Shown here in pieces: positions 33,493 through 45,119 of a stretch of DNA of 64,000 nt (the stretch's first letter is position 1; each line of letters starts with the position of its first letter). Origin of the DNA: Nymphaea colorata (Eukaryota > Streptophyta > Magnoliopsida > Nymphaeales > Nymphaeaceae); NCBI RefSeq assembly GCF_008831285.2, contig NC_045143.1:23130302-23194301 (forward strand), read 5' to 3'. The translations under genes were made by a program, and so were the position numbers. The notes beneath the pieces are model-generated. The model had not been told where the DNA came from, ran no database searches, and saw only the letters and a list, made by a program, of their open reading frames with translations.

Positions 33493-35650
33493 TACTATTA
33501 CACCCTGATTTTTCATCATTTTTTTTAACACTAAACATCAAGGCGTGACAACATAACAATCAATGCAGAGCTACAATTTCAAAATAAGAATGGGGATGAG
33601 TATTTTATTTATGCACAACAAATATTTTTTTGTATACAAAATGACTTTATATGATTATAAATGACTGCATAACAAAACAATGATGCTTCAAACCAAAACA
33701 ATGTCATCCATGGACCACAAGAGCAAGGCATGATGTGTCGGCACAACAAAGCACAAAACTTCCCAATAGAATGTGAGTTGCGCCCTCTAATCAACCTGCT
33801 GCCATTGTTTACTTGGACCTGAAAAAGAAAAACAACAAAGGCTGAGCCTTCAAAGTATGATGACAAACAAGGCAAATACCTAACCCTCTAGGGTAAGGGT
33901 TTAGAATTTGGAAACTAAGAGCAGAATGAATCACTACCACAACTACGTGTAGATGGATATGTGCTATATGTTGAACTAACAATTAATTCTTTCCATGTAG
34001 TAAAAAAAGTATGGGTCTAAACAACCATCACAAGAGATTATATTTCACTACTTTATATAATTTGTCTTGTGTAAGTTTTCATCCATCATCAATGCAACAC
34101 TAGCACACTCTTTGTTAATCAATATACATTCATTCACATTTTCGTTAACAATTTATAGCCCTTGTGAGTGCAAAGCATAGGTGCATGCAGCCACAAGTGA
34201 CCTCAGGTTGAAAGACCATTCCAACGGTGACCCAAAAAACTAAGGATCCATACTTACTGCAGCAGTAGAGTAGCCTTTCAAGGAAGAACTTAATCCAATG
34301 GGAGTTGTTCAATTTTCCCTAGGATACCCAGGTAGAGAAGGCAGGAGCCTAATGCTCCAAGCATAACACATAATGATATATGACACCTTGCACCGCCAGC
34401 CCTCTAAAAAGGAAAGACCAACATTATAGGTGGAATGTATCCCAAATGTATTGCCTTGAGCAACATACACAATATTTTTGGTAGAAACACAAAGTCAACT
34501 CAATTACTTCAAGCCCAAAGCAACCCCAAAACACATTCGTTGAGAGGTCATGTAGTCAATTGTTGCCCTAAGAGATAGCTTAACAATACACAAAGGGTAA
34601 CACCCTACCTTTTGACATACCATTCAAGGTAGGCATTAACCATATACAATACAGAGTACACTTACACACTTAGCAAATAGTGAAATAAAGTGTAAATTTC
34701 ACGATTTAATTTATTCCATACTCATCATTTCACAATCACAAAGAAAAGGGGATTCTGCATCATTCATTGGACACAAATCCTTAGCCGAACCACAAAGAGA
34801 AATTTCTATCTGTGGTTGACATGTTACTATCCCAAGCTGTTATCATGTTTGGATGCTTACTAATGCATAGTCAGGGTTGAAGATATATTCAACTCGATAT
34901 CCAGCTTAAGGTTGTTCTAAATCGTTATATTTCTAGCATATTTATGCCCTCATGAATTCGTTAAGGACAACTGACAATACATTACATGCATGTGAAAGAC
35001 ATTATCATATGTGAATTTTACCATTTTCATGAAGGCTATACAATCAATTATTTGTCAGACAAAACACTAATTCATGCATTATTCTTAACAAAGAAACGTT
35101 GTTTTCATAGTCCAATAATCCTAGGAGTCCACACCAATTAGAGGTTGATATAATTTATATTTAGAATTAGTAAGGGACTTGCCTAGAATGCCATCATACC
35201 TAGTTCATGTCTCCACAAACAACAAAAAACGTCACTTGAGCTTTGAATCCTCTCACTCAGGGTCAGCTTGATGTTTTGGGTCCATCTGCAAAAATTTAGA
35301 TTCATAAGTTCTCGAGTTGGTTAGTTTGACACTAACTCCTAGCACAATTTGATGACAGTAAATAGACAAAGTCAAAATTGATGTGCCATGTGGAGGGGAG
35401 GCCAATTCCTCAACCCGACATGATTTTGTTTCACCCCATTACGAGCGTTTATGTGAGCATCCTTGCTGCTAGGTTTCAATGCAATTTCTCATTCCCAACT
35501 TCAACTATTGCACCAAACGAAACTGAATTCGACCCCAACACAATCCTTGAGGCTGAATTGAGATCAATTTGAAGTCTTCCTTTGTCTCTTAGCTCATTAA
35601 TTTTCACAAATCCCTAGCTAAAAACTCGAGTACTTAAGTTTAGTGACATT
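33493..35650. repeat. Diverged copy of the solo-LTR family (family R, copy B)
   Basis: Starts TATTACACCCTG, a decayed form of the copy A start. It shares ordered blocks with 27,259-~29,050, for example AATCAACCTGCTGCC, TAGGATACCCAGGT and CACCTTGCACCGCC (copy A has TAGGACACCCAGGT and the same CACCTTGCACCGCC). The far end is truncated, and the boundary near 35,650 is approximate. Non-coding. Confidence 0.65.
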
Positions 35651-36050
35651 TTCTTCAAATCCCACTAATCGTGACTTGCTATTAACTTTTATGAGACTAT
35701 ATATATTGGGTAAGGGACAAAAACCAGACTTTTAAATTCATATTAAAAAATGTTTTAAACAAAATGTGAACTTTATAATGTGTTTATAAGCACAAATTTA
35801 ATACCAATCATGCTAGTTCAAGTCAGTTTTGTAAAAAAATGATCTGTTTACTTCTCATTTTTTGATGTTTCTTTCGACTATGAAAAAACATTATTTAGGT
35901 AAGAAAATAACTAACTTAGTATATGTTTCTCATCAAATCACTCTTAAGATCATATCTATAAGGTTAGATTTCAAAAAAATAATATTTTAAGAATTAATTT
36001 CAATAGGTCTGGTTTTTCTCTCTTACACGAGTGGTCTGGCTTTTACCAAC

Positions 36051-36090
<40 letters not shown>

Positions 36091-36439
36091 TATCGGCTCT
36101 CTCATTTTCTCTCTCTCTCTCTCTCTCTTCCTATGTGTATATATATATACACACACACATGAAATTTCCCCGACAAACAATCACAAGACTTAAAAAACAT
36201 CTAAGCACGATCACATTAGTTAACATCAAGTTTAAATGGCTAAGGGCTGAATAATTGATGCAATTTCGCATAAACATGCACAAACTAAAATTCTGGACAT
36301 GACATCAATTTTTCATTCCCGAAATAACATTAGCCCTATTTGCTCAAAATTTATTAAATCACACACAACAAAGAGCTTAATTTGTACATTCAAACATCCC
36401 ACCTCACTCAATTAACAGCCCTGAAATTATGGATTCCAC
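35651..36439. other. AT-rich intergenic DNA
   Basis: No gene seen. It contains CT microsatellites (36,058-36,128) followed by short TA and CA runs. Confidence 0.6.
36058..36128. repeat. (CT)n microsatellites
   Basis: Two CT runs separated by CCATTTTATCGGCTCTCTCA. Confidence 0.95.
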
Positions 36440-37125
36440 TAATCATATCCTTATTGACCCTAAGGCCAATCCCATCTTATAATTCCTTCATGAAGATGTT
36501 AAACTGCTAAATAGAATGCCAAGTACCTTTAGAGAAAATTAAAATATCACCTGCCAAAGTAATACCAAGCCTACCAGTGCAGGGCATTATAGGAATGCTA
36601 ATCTTTTTTATCTTCCACTATGATTTTGAAACTTCTACTAATGACCTCCATGACAATATTAAATACATAAGATAAAATGAGGTCACCCTCACTTAAGGCG
36701 TTTGGCTCCTTAACACCATCATTCCTCTTCTCCATCAATGAGGACTGAGCATTGTAGTGTGTAGTGTTGCATTTCATGACTTGTAGGTTAAAGCCAAGAG
36801 CCAGTAGACTACTGCGAATAGTAAGGCAGGAAACTTTGTCATAAAAAATCCATCTTCAAACAAGTAACTGTCTAGCGCCTTTTGCTAAGCCAGTCAATGA
36901 GGTCTTGAGGATAAATGAATTGACCATAGACTAGTCTGTTTGTAAGGAAGGCTCCATGACTAGCATCAAGTATCCTAGAGAGGATAGATTGCATGTGAAG
37001 GACCATGATATTTGTGATGAGTTCATATATGCTCTTACATAGTGGAATGCATCGGAAATTGCCTACACATATGGCTTCTTTGAATTTTGGGAGGAGCACA
37101 ATGTTGGTTCTATTGTGCAACTTAT
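36440..37125 (-). pseudogene. LINE (non-LTR) reverse-transcriptase fragment
   Basis: Minus-strand frames follow plant LINE RT: VLLPKFKEAICVGNFRCIPL near 37,090-37,030, then SRILDASHGAFLTNRLVYG, and further on SEGDLILSYVFNIVMEVISR near 36,690-36,630 and a degraded end near 36,450. These match the usual IPK...FRPISL and GDPLSP...VMEVLSR blocks, although the FADD catalytic motif is not intact. Several stops are present. It is a 5'- and 3'-truncated dead copy upstream of PXN. Confidence 0.72.
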
Positions 37126-37329
37126 AAAAATCTATTATTGTACTAGAGAGGTCTTTCCAGCTGCGTTACTTAAGGATACTTATATGACTGGAAGGGTGGA
37201 GGGCACTAATGTCATCTTTTTGCTTATTACTAATGCGTATATAATGACAAAGATACTCTCAAGTCTCAATTTACATAACAAAAAAAAAAAGAAAACTTCT
37301 TGTAAAGATAAAGATCCAGTATTATGACA

Positions 37330-37748
37330 TCAGGATCCACCGGATATCATGCTAAAGCTTAAAGTGGGATGGTGTGGCAAATTTGCCATTAGTTGGTACT
37401 TACCCGACGACTAGGTTGCTATTTCTAACCTTACGAGTAGGGGCCCTGACGATTAAGTTTTTTGTTTTTTTTTTACACAAAGTACTAAAAAAGAATATAT
37501 AAATTTTTTAATTACCAAGGTGTCCCTTCTGTTCCCTTCAGTTTTTACGGCGTAAATGGGTTGAGCGCACGCAACTCACTTCCGAGAGGGTCAGCCTGCC
37601 TCAGCCGCTCGGGTGGTGGAGCAATATCGGTACATAGCGGAGGCCTTTTTTTGGTACAGATGGCAGCCACGGGGACTCGGTGCATCATAATCGTCAGTTG
37701 CAAGTGGTTGGTTGGAGGTGGGAGGAGAGGGCTGCGCTGCTGGTGGCA
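37330..37748 (+). promoter_or_regulatory. PXN upstream region / 5' leader
   Basis: About 420 bp between the LINE remnant and the PXN start, GC-rich near the gene. An upstream ATG at 37,660 opens a different frame that runs across exon 1. No clear TATA box was placed, so the transcript start is unknown. Confidence 0.4.
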
Positions 37749-37829
37749 ATGTCGAACGCGCTTGCCAATGGGGTTGCCGGAGCTGGAGGGGGAATCATCG
37801 CCCAAATCGTCACCTACCCGCTCCAGACG
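37749..37829 (+). CDS. PXN exon 1
   Basis: 27 codons ending YPLQT, with the first transmembrane helix GAGGGIIAQIVTYPLQ. The donor GTTAGC follows CAGACG. Confidence 0.9.
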
Positions 37830-40800
37830 GTTAGCTCTTAGACCCTCGCCTCGTTTTCCGACGAAGAAAAGGCACAGAAAATATGTAAAAGTGTCCATTT
37901 TGAGCTCAATCCCTCGACTCCACGCAGTTAAACACACGGCAGCAGACTGAAAGGGTTGCCAGAGATCGCGCTTCCTCTTCTGGAACGCAGCCCAAACGCT
38001 CCTCCAAGGGAACCCTGGCGGAGATCATCCAGGTTCGATTTTCATCCCAAACTCCCTTGGGGAAAGCTATATTTTAGATTTCCCCTGCCCCTCTTAGCAT
38101 AGAGCAGCGATTCCTAGTTCCCAAAACGCAAGTCAAGTTGCAATCCCATTCTTCTTTCTATTCCACTAACTTGCAGGTCATCAAAACTGAAGGTTGGGGA
38201 GGTTTATACAGTGGGCTGAAGCCCTCTTTGTTGGGAACCGCTGCATCCCAGGTGTGTCCTTTCGTATTCACTTTATAATGAATAAACTCCTAGACCATTG
38301 TCTTTTGCAAAAACGGTGATGTGTCATAAGTGGGCGACCTAATAGACTCCGACGACCTAGGGTAGGATTGGTCCATCTAGGTACTTGGTTTGACGGATTT
38401 TAGTGCGCGCCATATGCTGCCTCAGTTTTACTACGAATGAGGGAATAAACGATAACGAAGACGATTATATACAAACATTATCGTTCAAGAAGGCTAACGC
38501 TTCTGATTTCTTAAACACAATATTAGTTTGAAGTGATTCCTAGGTATGTAATGTTGAGAAATATCTTCCTCAACTAGTTCTAATACCATTCCAATCGGTT
38601 CATATGAAGATTAACTAGCGATTAGTTTGGGTGCTTCAACTTGCCTTCTAACATGCTCTGTTTCGCTCCCAATAATGCATGAAGTGGTCATGAGGTACAA
38701 CAACAACATGTAAACACCACAAGCTACAAATTTTTGAAAAGCGAGAAGAATCAACCACTTCGGTGAATAATTTGGTCGAAGAGGCCGTACATTTTGCGAC
38801 AGTTGTTAGAGACAAAATAAAACTATTTAACAATTAATTAATTATATAGCATATTGTAAATTAGCATTTTGCCATTTTTTACTTGCAAAATTTGTATATA
38901 TATATATATATATATATCGAGGCGTGCACAAGTGACTATTTTTTTATGGATTACGGTGTTCGACACTCGTACCCGTGTCCATGTCCATGCGACATGGGCC
39001 TTAGGCATGCCTAATCGCATTCATTCAATGAAGTCAATGGTAGATCTAGTAAGACACTGGACCTAGTCAAACCTGTTATTAAGTCATAATGAGGTAGTTG
39101 TGCAAATAAAGTGAAGAGGTTAAGGTCAATATAATATTTTAAATAGGGTATTAAAAGTGAAGGAAGGGAAACCAAAGTGCTACTTTGTTAGAGAGAGAAA
39201 CAAATCAGATGGGAGCTTTAATGCCTCTAAATCTTGGTCATAGAAAACATTTTTTTTTTTAAAACATTTTTAAAATGTGAAAATAAGTCAGCTAAAAAAA
39301 CTGCAAAAAAACACTTTTTATGAAAAAACGTCAAAAATGAAAAACATGAAAAATGTGTTTTTTTCGTGTTTTTTATTTTTTTTGTGCTTTCACGTATTTT
39401 TCATATTTTCCCTATTTTTGTGTTTTCATGTTCTTTATGTTTTTATTACCAATTTTAATTTTTGCATTTTACTTTTAAGTTTTTTTTTAATTATTTTAAA
39501 TTTGCTGAGATTTTCCTGAAATTTTCTCAAGAAAATAACTTTACCATATTTTATTTGAGAAAAACCTCACCATTTAAAACCCGGAATGATATTTGTGACC
39601 ATGTCCTAAACAAGGCTTATTTAATGCTGTATTCTTGCTTAGTGTTAAACCTTTGCTTAATTTAACATTTTAGAAGCTGTTTTCAGTCTTCATCAATTAT
39701 TTGTAAGAAAATCAGTACCGCATTCATAAAAGTTCTCTATTATTTTTTGTCATTTTGTGTTTTTTTTCTAATTTTTTGTGTTTTGGAAAATTTCCCAAGA
39801 TGTTTCCAAGAAAGACAGGCATTTGATAAATGCTTGATAAAGCCTTGCCGAGAACGATATTTGTGGCAATGATGGTGATCCATGTTCAGGCTTCAAATGT
39901 ATTTCTGTCCAAAAAATATCTAGGAAAAACGAGACATGCTGGTTTATTTTCCGTGGCTAAGTTTTATATATAACAGACAGATCTGTTCATGTTGAAAATG
40001 CTTACTACTCCTGATGTTCTTTTTGCAGGGAATCTATTATTACTTCTACCAAGTATTAAAAAACAAGGCTGAAGCCATTGCAGTTGCTCAGAAAAAGGAA
40101 GGCCTTGGAGATGGTACTGTTGGCATGTTTTCTTGGTTGGTGGTTGCAGCCATGGCTGGGTGGGTGAAATATGCCAAGCATGATTTAGTGATCTGTGCAT
40201 GTTATTTTGATTAGATTGAAACTGTTTATCCTTAGTAATGTGTTTCCATGTCATTTAGCTTTCTTCTATTTTCATTTCAAATTCAACAATATTACAAATC
40301 TGAATATCATAGACCAAACGACTAAGAATAAAATGAATCTTTCAAATATAAATTTCATTTGCATAAAATCTTTGGTCTGGAAATTTCATGTCTGATCTAT
40401 GGTATCCTCCATTGTGTTGGTTCATGCAGTTGCGCTAATGTGTTGGTTACAAATCCAATATGGGTTATTGTTACTCGCATGCAGGTAAGTTCAGACTGTC
40501 CAACTAATTGGCTTGATGTTCATGTGCTACATTATCCTGCTTAGCTCTTTAGATATGTTTGGTGAATTTTCTAGTGGCAGCACTTGGCTTATATAAAACT
40601 TAAAATTTCTGATTTTTACCATCAATTATCACAAAATAGAGTTTCTCAATATAATTTTTTTCCTTTAAATGTTAGTGCATTTCTTCATATCAAGCATTGC
40701 AAACAAATTACGCAGTGAACATGCTCAATTATGATGTTTAGCTATTTGTTTTTAGTATGATTTTATGTTTCCGACATTTATGTTGTGCTTAAGTTGAAAT

Positions 40801-41902
40801 TGGCAATGATATTACATAGGACTGCAACCTGAACAACAAAGATTGCAATGCAAAAAAAGCGAAAAAAAAAGCATGTGATTGCTTTTGACACCCAAACGAA
40901 GGAAATAACTTCATGTTACCTCAAGATAGCTCTGCAGTTAGATCCAAGGGTATGATCCATTTCATCTGTTGCTTGTTGTATGGTTATGATCTGTAGAAAG
41001 CGTGTTAATGTTAAGATGTGATAGACCGTGTTTTGGATCTGGACCATGATCAAAGGACATCCTATATATTGCATGCGTCTCAGTTAGTGCATGTCCAAAT
41101 TGTTTTCTTTATTCGATGTTGTAAATTGGTGTATAAAGGGCAGTGTTCCCAACTTGTAATCATGCTTATAATTATAATGAGTTAGAGTTGGGAGCTGGAT
41201 TAATTGCTGCCACACCTCCCTTGGGTGCATTCTCTTCTCTCCTTTCCTATGTTTTTTGCAGAATATGATTGTGGCAATTAAATCAGATTTTGATATGGCA
41301 AAATCTTTCAGTTAACAGTAACTGTTAGCTATGGAACTAATGGTCCTGGGAGAGATTGAATATGCAAATAGGATGAGGGAGTTAAAAAACGGAACTTGGT
41401 TAACTGTTTTGATTGTTGGTGACTTTCACGAAACCATACCATTTTGTGGCATAACTAGCCAAATTGTACAACTTTTATATGTTTTTTCACAACAACATTG
41501 GACTGTTCTTGGACATAGGATGATTTTTATAAGACTTAACATGATAAAAGTAAATTGTATACGAAAAGTCAAAAACATGTAGCTGGCAGACCCTTATGTA
41601 CCAGACTTTGAGGGAAACCATTTAAGCCATCTATTATAAGGAGATCAGATAGTGGAGATTAAGTTATAAATATATAAGCCAAACTGTATGCAAGAGTCGG
41701 AAATGCCCTTAAAAGAGACGAGGGATTTCTTTTAAGGAAACTCATTTGGTTCGTCTTTCTCTCTCTCTCCTCCTATGAAGGCTATTTAGTTATTTTGGAC
41801 TCTTCAAAAGATAGCTTCACTTCTATATTTTCAACTTAATTTCCATTGTCTTACCTCCTTAAAATCGATGGCCTAGATGACTACCATCAAGTGTCGTATA
41901 TG

Positions 41903-41951
<49 letters not shown>

Positions 41952-42553
41952 GCCGTGTCCAAATTTCCAATTTTTTAACACTCATTGTATCTGAAACTCA
42001 TGTCCATGTCCGACACTAACGCCTGTGTCTCTGTCCACACAACATAGGTCATTGTTCATGCATTGATATCAGTTAGGTAATATTTTATTCTCCTGTAATA
42101 ATCCCTTAGTTGTTCTTCATGTATTGATATCAATTAGGTAATATTCCAGCCTCCCGTAAAAATTTTTAAATGAACAATAATAGAAATCATTAAAATATGC
42201 ATTGCCACGTTGAGGTTCAGTTTCAAGAAATATCTAGGTAGTATTGTGATATTTTGTTTAATTAGATTTTCGTTCATCTGTTGACTTAGTTTATCTTTGA
42301 ACTATATTTCACCAATTCTCATGGACTTTTCTTGGTAGATAGATAATAGTAGTCATCAGCTGTTGGTAAAGGAGACATATGATGGATATTGCTTTTATTC
42401 TTGCAGACCCACACTCAAGCACAAAGGCATATTTTGGAGAGAGCAAGGAAAGTCATGGCTTCTGAAAATAATTCATCTGATCTAAGTTCTATTTACAATA
42501 AGTCATCTGGCCTTCTACAACCGCCAGTTCATCCATACGGAACATGGCATGCA
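37749..42553 (+). CDS. PXN: Peroxisomal NAD carrier PXN (mitochondrial carrier family), first six exons
   Basis: Imports NAD into peroxisomes in exchange for AMP or related nucleotides, supporting beta-oxidation. The family has three carrier repeats of two membrane helices each. Exons 37749-37829, 37928-38032, 38177-38251, 40029-40159, 40430-40484 and 42407-42553 join in frame for 198 codons. The protein opens MSNALANGVAGAGGGIIAQ, then YPLQTLNTRQQTER, the first carrier signature in its PXN-specific form. EGWGGLYSGLKPSLLGTAA, GIYYYFYQVLKNKAEA and TNPIWVIVTRMQ follow. Exon 6 ends at PYGTWHA. About 130 further codons are expected, but no later exon was found up to 64,000. Either intron 6 exceeds 21 kb or the gene is cut. 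No stop or frameshift occurs in the six exons. Confidence 0.92.
37928..38032 (+). CDS. PXN exon 2
   Basis: 35 codons, LNTRQQTERVARDRASSSG to KGTLAEIIQ. Acceptor CGCAG before 37928; donor GT after 38032. Confidence 0.88.
38177..38251 (+). CDS. PXN exon 3
   Basis: 25 codons, VIKTEGWGGLYSGLKPSLLG to TAASQ. Acceptor TTGCAG, donor GTGTGT. Confidence 0.93.
38895..39010. repeat. (TA)n-linked dispersed repeat, copy 1
   Basis: A (TA)n run, then TTCGACACTCGTACCCGTGT and CCATGTCCATGCGACATGGG. A related arrangement lies at 41,905-42,065. Confidence 0.5.
39240..39880. repeat. Dispersed AT-rich repeat family D, copies 2 and 3
   Basis: T-rich tracts followed by GCTGAGATTTTCCTG and GATATTTGTGACCATG near 39,500-39,600, then a second shorter version ending GAACGATATTTGTGGCAATG near 39,870. 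The order matches the copy in AAO intron 10. Confidence 0.5.
40029..40159 (+). CDS. PXN exon 4
   Basis: GIYYYFYQVLKNKAEAIAV through KKEGLGDGTVGMFSWL to VVAAMAG. The phase-2 end joins exon 5 to give GCAN. Confidence 0.93.
40430..40484 (+). CDS. PXN exon 5
   Basis: CANVLVTNPIWVIVTRMQ, containing the second carrier signature NPIWVIVTR. Donor GTAAGT. Confidence 0.93.
40485..42406. other. PXN intron 5
   Basis: A 1.9-kb non-coding intron with a long (TA)n tract and associated repeat near 41,905-42,065, and a ~70-bp imperfect tandem duplication at about 42,050-42,160 (TTGATATCAGTTAGGTAATA / TTGATATCAATTAGGTAATA). Confidence 0.6.
41905..42065. repeat. (TA)n-linked dispersed repeat, copy 2
   Basis: About 45 bp of (TA)n, then GCCGTGTCC, CTCATGTCCATGTCCGACAC and CACAACATAGG. 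Same arrangement as 38,895-39,010. Confidence 0.5.
42407..42553 (+). CDS. PXN exon 6, last visible exon
   Basis: 49 codons from THTQAQRHILERARK to HPYGTWHA. The proposed donor GTCTGT is weak; reading on reaches a stop after about 14 codons. Confidence 0.8.
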
Positions 42554-42729
42554 GTCTGTACTACTTGCATTCTTCTTTATGTTAAAAATATTTATTAAAT
42601 ATGATTATTCTTCCTTGATAAGTTAAATTGCTGACTTATTTTAGCTTTAAATTGAGATGTATCAAAATTCTCATGCTCATCTCTAGTTTTGTTTGTTGTG
42701 GACGTGGCTTTCTGAAGTATCTCTTTTCT

Positions 42730-43127
42730 CATTTTTCGGTCTAAATGAATGCATTCCTAACAATGTTGTAAAAAATGTATCATAAGCTGTATTGGTCTAA
42801 CCAAAGGTACGTTGTACCATAAAAGATCATAATGTATCATAACTATATCATAAATTATTTTTTTTAATTAAAAAAAATCAGAAAATAAAGAAAAATAAAA
42901 AATAAAAAAGTAAAAAATAAAAAAATATGTTCTTCATAAAAAAAATGTTATACATAATGATAGACTTATTATAGCTATGAAGTTACTATTTGTCATTCCT
43001 GAACATTCATAATCATAATTCATAATCAACTGCAATAAGATTATACTTCTAGCACATTAAGAAATACCACATGACATGATATACATCATAACCATAGATT
43101 CATAAGGTCCATAAGTCTGCCAGAAAA
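42730..43127. other. Possible outer sequence of a hAT element
   Basis: Contains TATTGGTCTAACCAAAGGTA, repeated ATCATAA motifs and a long A-rich tract, features common in the subterminal parts of plant hAT elements. It flanks the hAT inverted repeat. No defined terminus. Confidence 0.3.
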
Positions 43128-43249
43128 CACATCAAAAAACAAATTTTAGTTGTTACGATTTACATCATAAAATGATAATGAAATGATGAAAATTTTCAAT
43201 GTCAATACAAATAGCAAATGAAAGCACTCTCGACTCTCATTCATAATCT

Positions 43250-43800
43250 TCATTCTCATCTTCATATGCATCTTCATTGTCATCTCCGTCTTCATGAAGT
43301 TGAACATCCTCACTGACATATCCTGCAGGCTCTCCATCAGCAATTTTTGTTCCTTCAGTTTCAATGTTGAAGCACTAAAGATGATCATCATCAACTATTG
43401 TGGTTGGTTCTTCCTCAACCCATGGTTCCAACATGTCAAAGGAATCCAAGCTGATAGGATCAAACTGAGATATGTGCTTTCTTGTTGATGTTTTTTTTGT
43501 AATTGCTTATGTTAAATGAGAAAAGTCTGTTAATATATAATTATATATATTATAAAGCAAATCTATATTAAAATATTTAATTACTTCTGAAACAACTCTA
43601 TATTAAGCCGTATACCCTTTGTTGTAATCTCATATTATATCGAACAAAAACAAGGTCATTCAATTGTTCGAGCTTGTTCCTCTTCTTGTTATAGATATAT
43701 TGGAAAATGCTCCAATTCCTTTCGCATCCATTAGCACTACATGCCCGGCTGAGGACTTTAATTGCAAAAGGTTTAAAGTTTGGACAATAGTTCGCAATTC
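43250..43800 (-). pseudogene. hAT transposase C-terminal fragment, left arm
   Basis: The minus strand reads VLSRACSANGCERNWSIFQ followed by a Lys/Asn-rich stretch and LNDLVFVRYNM near 43,760-43,630, the typical hAT dimerisation (RNase H-like C-terminal) domain. An acidic tail follows. The N-terminal DDE and zinc-finger parts are absent, so it cannot make a transposase. Confidence 0.82.
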
Positions 43801-44189
43801 TATTTCACCACAAATTTACAAAAACTAAAAGGAATCCCATGTAAAACAACAAAAAGATAACAAATGTAAATACAATTTAAAATTTATGTGTAATTACCTG
43901 GAATGGTTGTGCTTATTCCCATGTCAATTATCAAACTTAACAATATAACAAAAATACAATCATATAGAATATGAATGTTATATTATTATGTTCTGTATAA
44001 TATTGTTAAGTCTGATAATTGTATATGTTTAAAATAATTGTATAAGCAACATGGGAATAAAGACAACCATTCGAGCCAGGGCAACCATGCATGCAGGTAA
44101 TTACACAAAAATTTTAAATTTACTTTACATTTTTTTATCTATGTAATGTTTTACATATGATTCATTTTTTTTTTGTTTAGATTTATGGT

Positions 44190-44750
44190 TGAATAGGTTT
44201 GATTGTCCAAACCTTAAACCTTTTGCCATTAATGTCCTCAGCCAGACATGTTGTACTAATGAATGCGAAAGGAATTAGAGCATGTTCCAACATATCCATG
44301 ACAAGAAGATGAACATGATCGAACATAAAAGGTTGAAGGACCTTGTTTATGTTCGATATAGTATGAGGTAGAAACAAAGGTAATAGAACTTAATATATAG
44401 TTGTTTCATAAGTAATTAAATATTGTAGTATAAATTTGGTTTATAATATATATAATTATATATTAACAATTTTTCTCATATTTAACATAGTCAATTACAA
44501 AAAACATCAACAAGAAAAGACACATCTCAATTTGATCCTATAAGCTTGGACAACTTTGATGTGTTGGAACCACAGGTTGAGAAAAAACCAACCCCAACAT
44601 TTGATGATGATCATCTTTAGTGCTTCAACATTGAAGTTGAAGGAATAGAAATTGTTGATAAAGGAGAGCCTGCAGGATATGTCAGTAAGGTTGTTGAACT
44701 TCATGGTGATGACAATGAATATGAAGATGAGAATGAAGATTATGAATGAG
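44190..44750 (+). pseudogene. hAT transposase C-terminal fragment, right arm
   Basis: The plus strand reads NVLSQTCCTNECERN, then a stop in place of the conserved Trp, then SMFQHIHDKK and RLKDLVYVRYSMR. The tail VELHGDDNEYEDENEDYE ends near 44,748. It is a dead fragment, more damaged in the conserved core than the left arm. Confidence 0.82.
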
Positions 44751-44857
44751 AGTTGATAGTGCTTTCATTTGTTATTTGTATTTGACATTGAAAATTTTCA
44801 TCATTTCATGATCATCTTATGATGTAATGCATAACAATTAAAACTTGTTGTTTGATG

Positions 44858-45105
44858 TGTTATTGATAGCCTCTAGGGCTATCAAGGGGCTGGCGGCAAG
44901 GAGTAGGGAAGAGAACCAGAGAGAGAGAGAGATTAGGAGAGAGAATAAAACCTCATCATAAACTTGCATTAGGGCAAATCACGCCCAAAATACTTACAGC
45001 ATAAAGCAAAGTGGGTCTCTGTTAAATACCCGATCCAAATTGACTAATAACGATAACGTAAAATAAAACTTGTCTATCATTATTAAACTAAGACAAAACC
45101 TAACA
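44858..45105 (-). repeat. Gypsy 3' LTR
   Basis: On the minus strand it runs TGTTAGGTTTTG...ATCAATAACA, directly after a GGGGGGAGAA purine tract. It contains a GA run. The partner LTR is not in the window, so its age cannot be read. Confidence 0.72.
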
Positions 45106-45119
45106 TTTCTCCCCCCTTC

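Larger units (their letters stand above)
38252..40028. other. PXN intron 3
   Basis: A 1.8-kb intron filled with repeats: a (TA)n-linked repeat near 38,895-39,010 and two copies of the AT-rich family D at 39,240-39,880. No coding sequence. Confidence 0.65.
43128..44857. repeat. Large inverted repeat of two hAT transposase 3' ends
   Basis: The left arm (43,128-~43,948) and right arm (~43,996-44,857) are reverse complements with scattered mismatches and indels, separated by ~47 bp. Both arms carry the same hAT C-terminal coding remnant and its 3' flank, oriented outward from the centre. A transcript through it would fold into a long hairpin. It lies downstream of PXN exon 6, and a gypsy LTR abuts its right end. 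Confidence 0.85.

Noticed and set aside
35378-35572. 64-codon plus frame near 35.4 kb
   Set aside because: Lies in the decayed LTR copy B and resembles no protein family I recognise.
37545-37950. 129-130-codon frames on both strands over PXN exons 1 and 2
   Set aside because: Shadows in other frames. The PXN reading with GT-AG introns fits the family throughout.
41331-41582. 83-codon plus frame in PXN intron 5
   Set aside because: No domain, no splice context linking it to PXN, and AT-rich surroundings.
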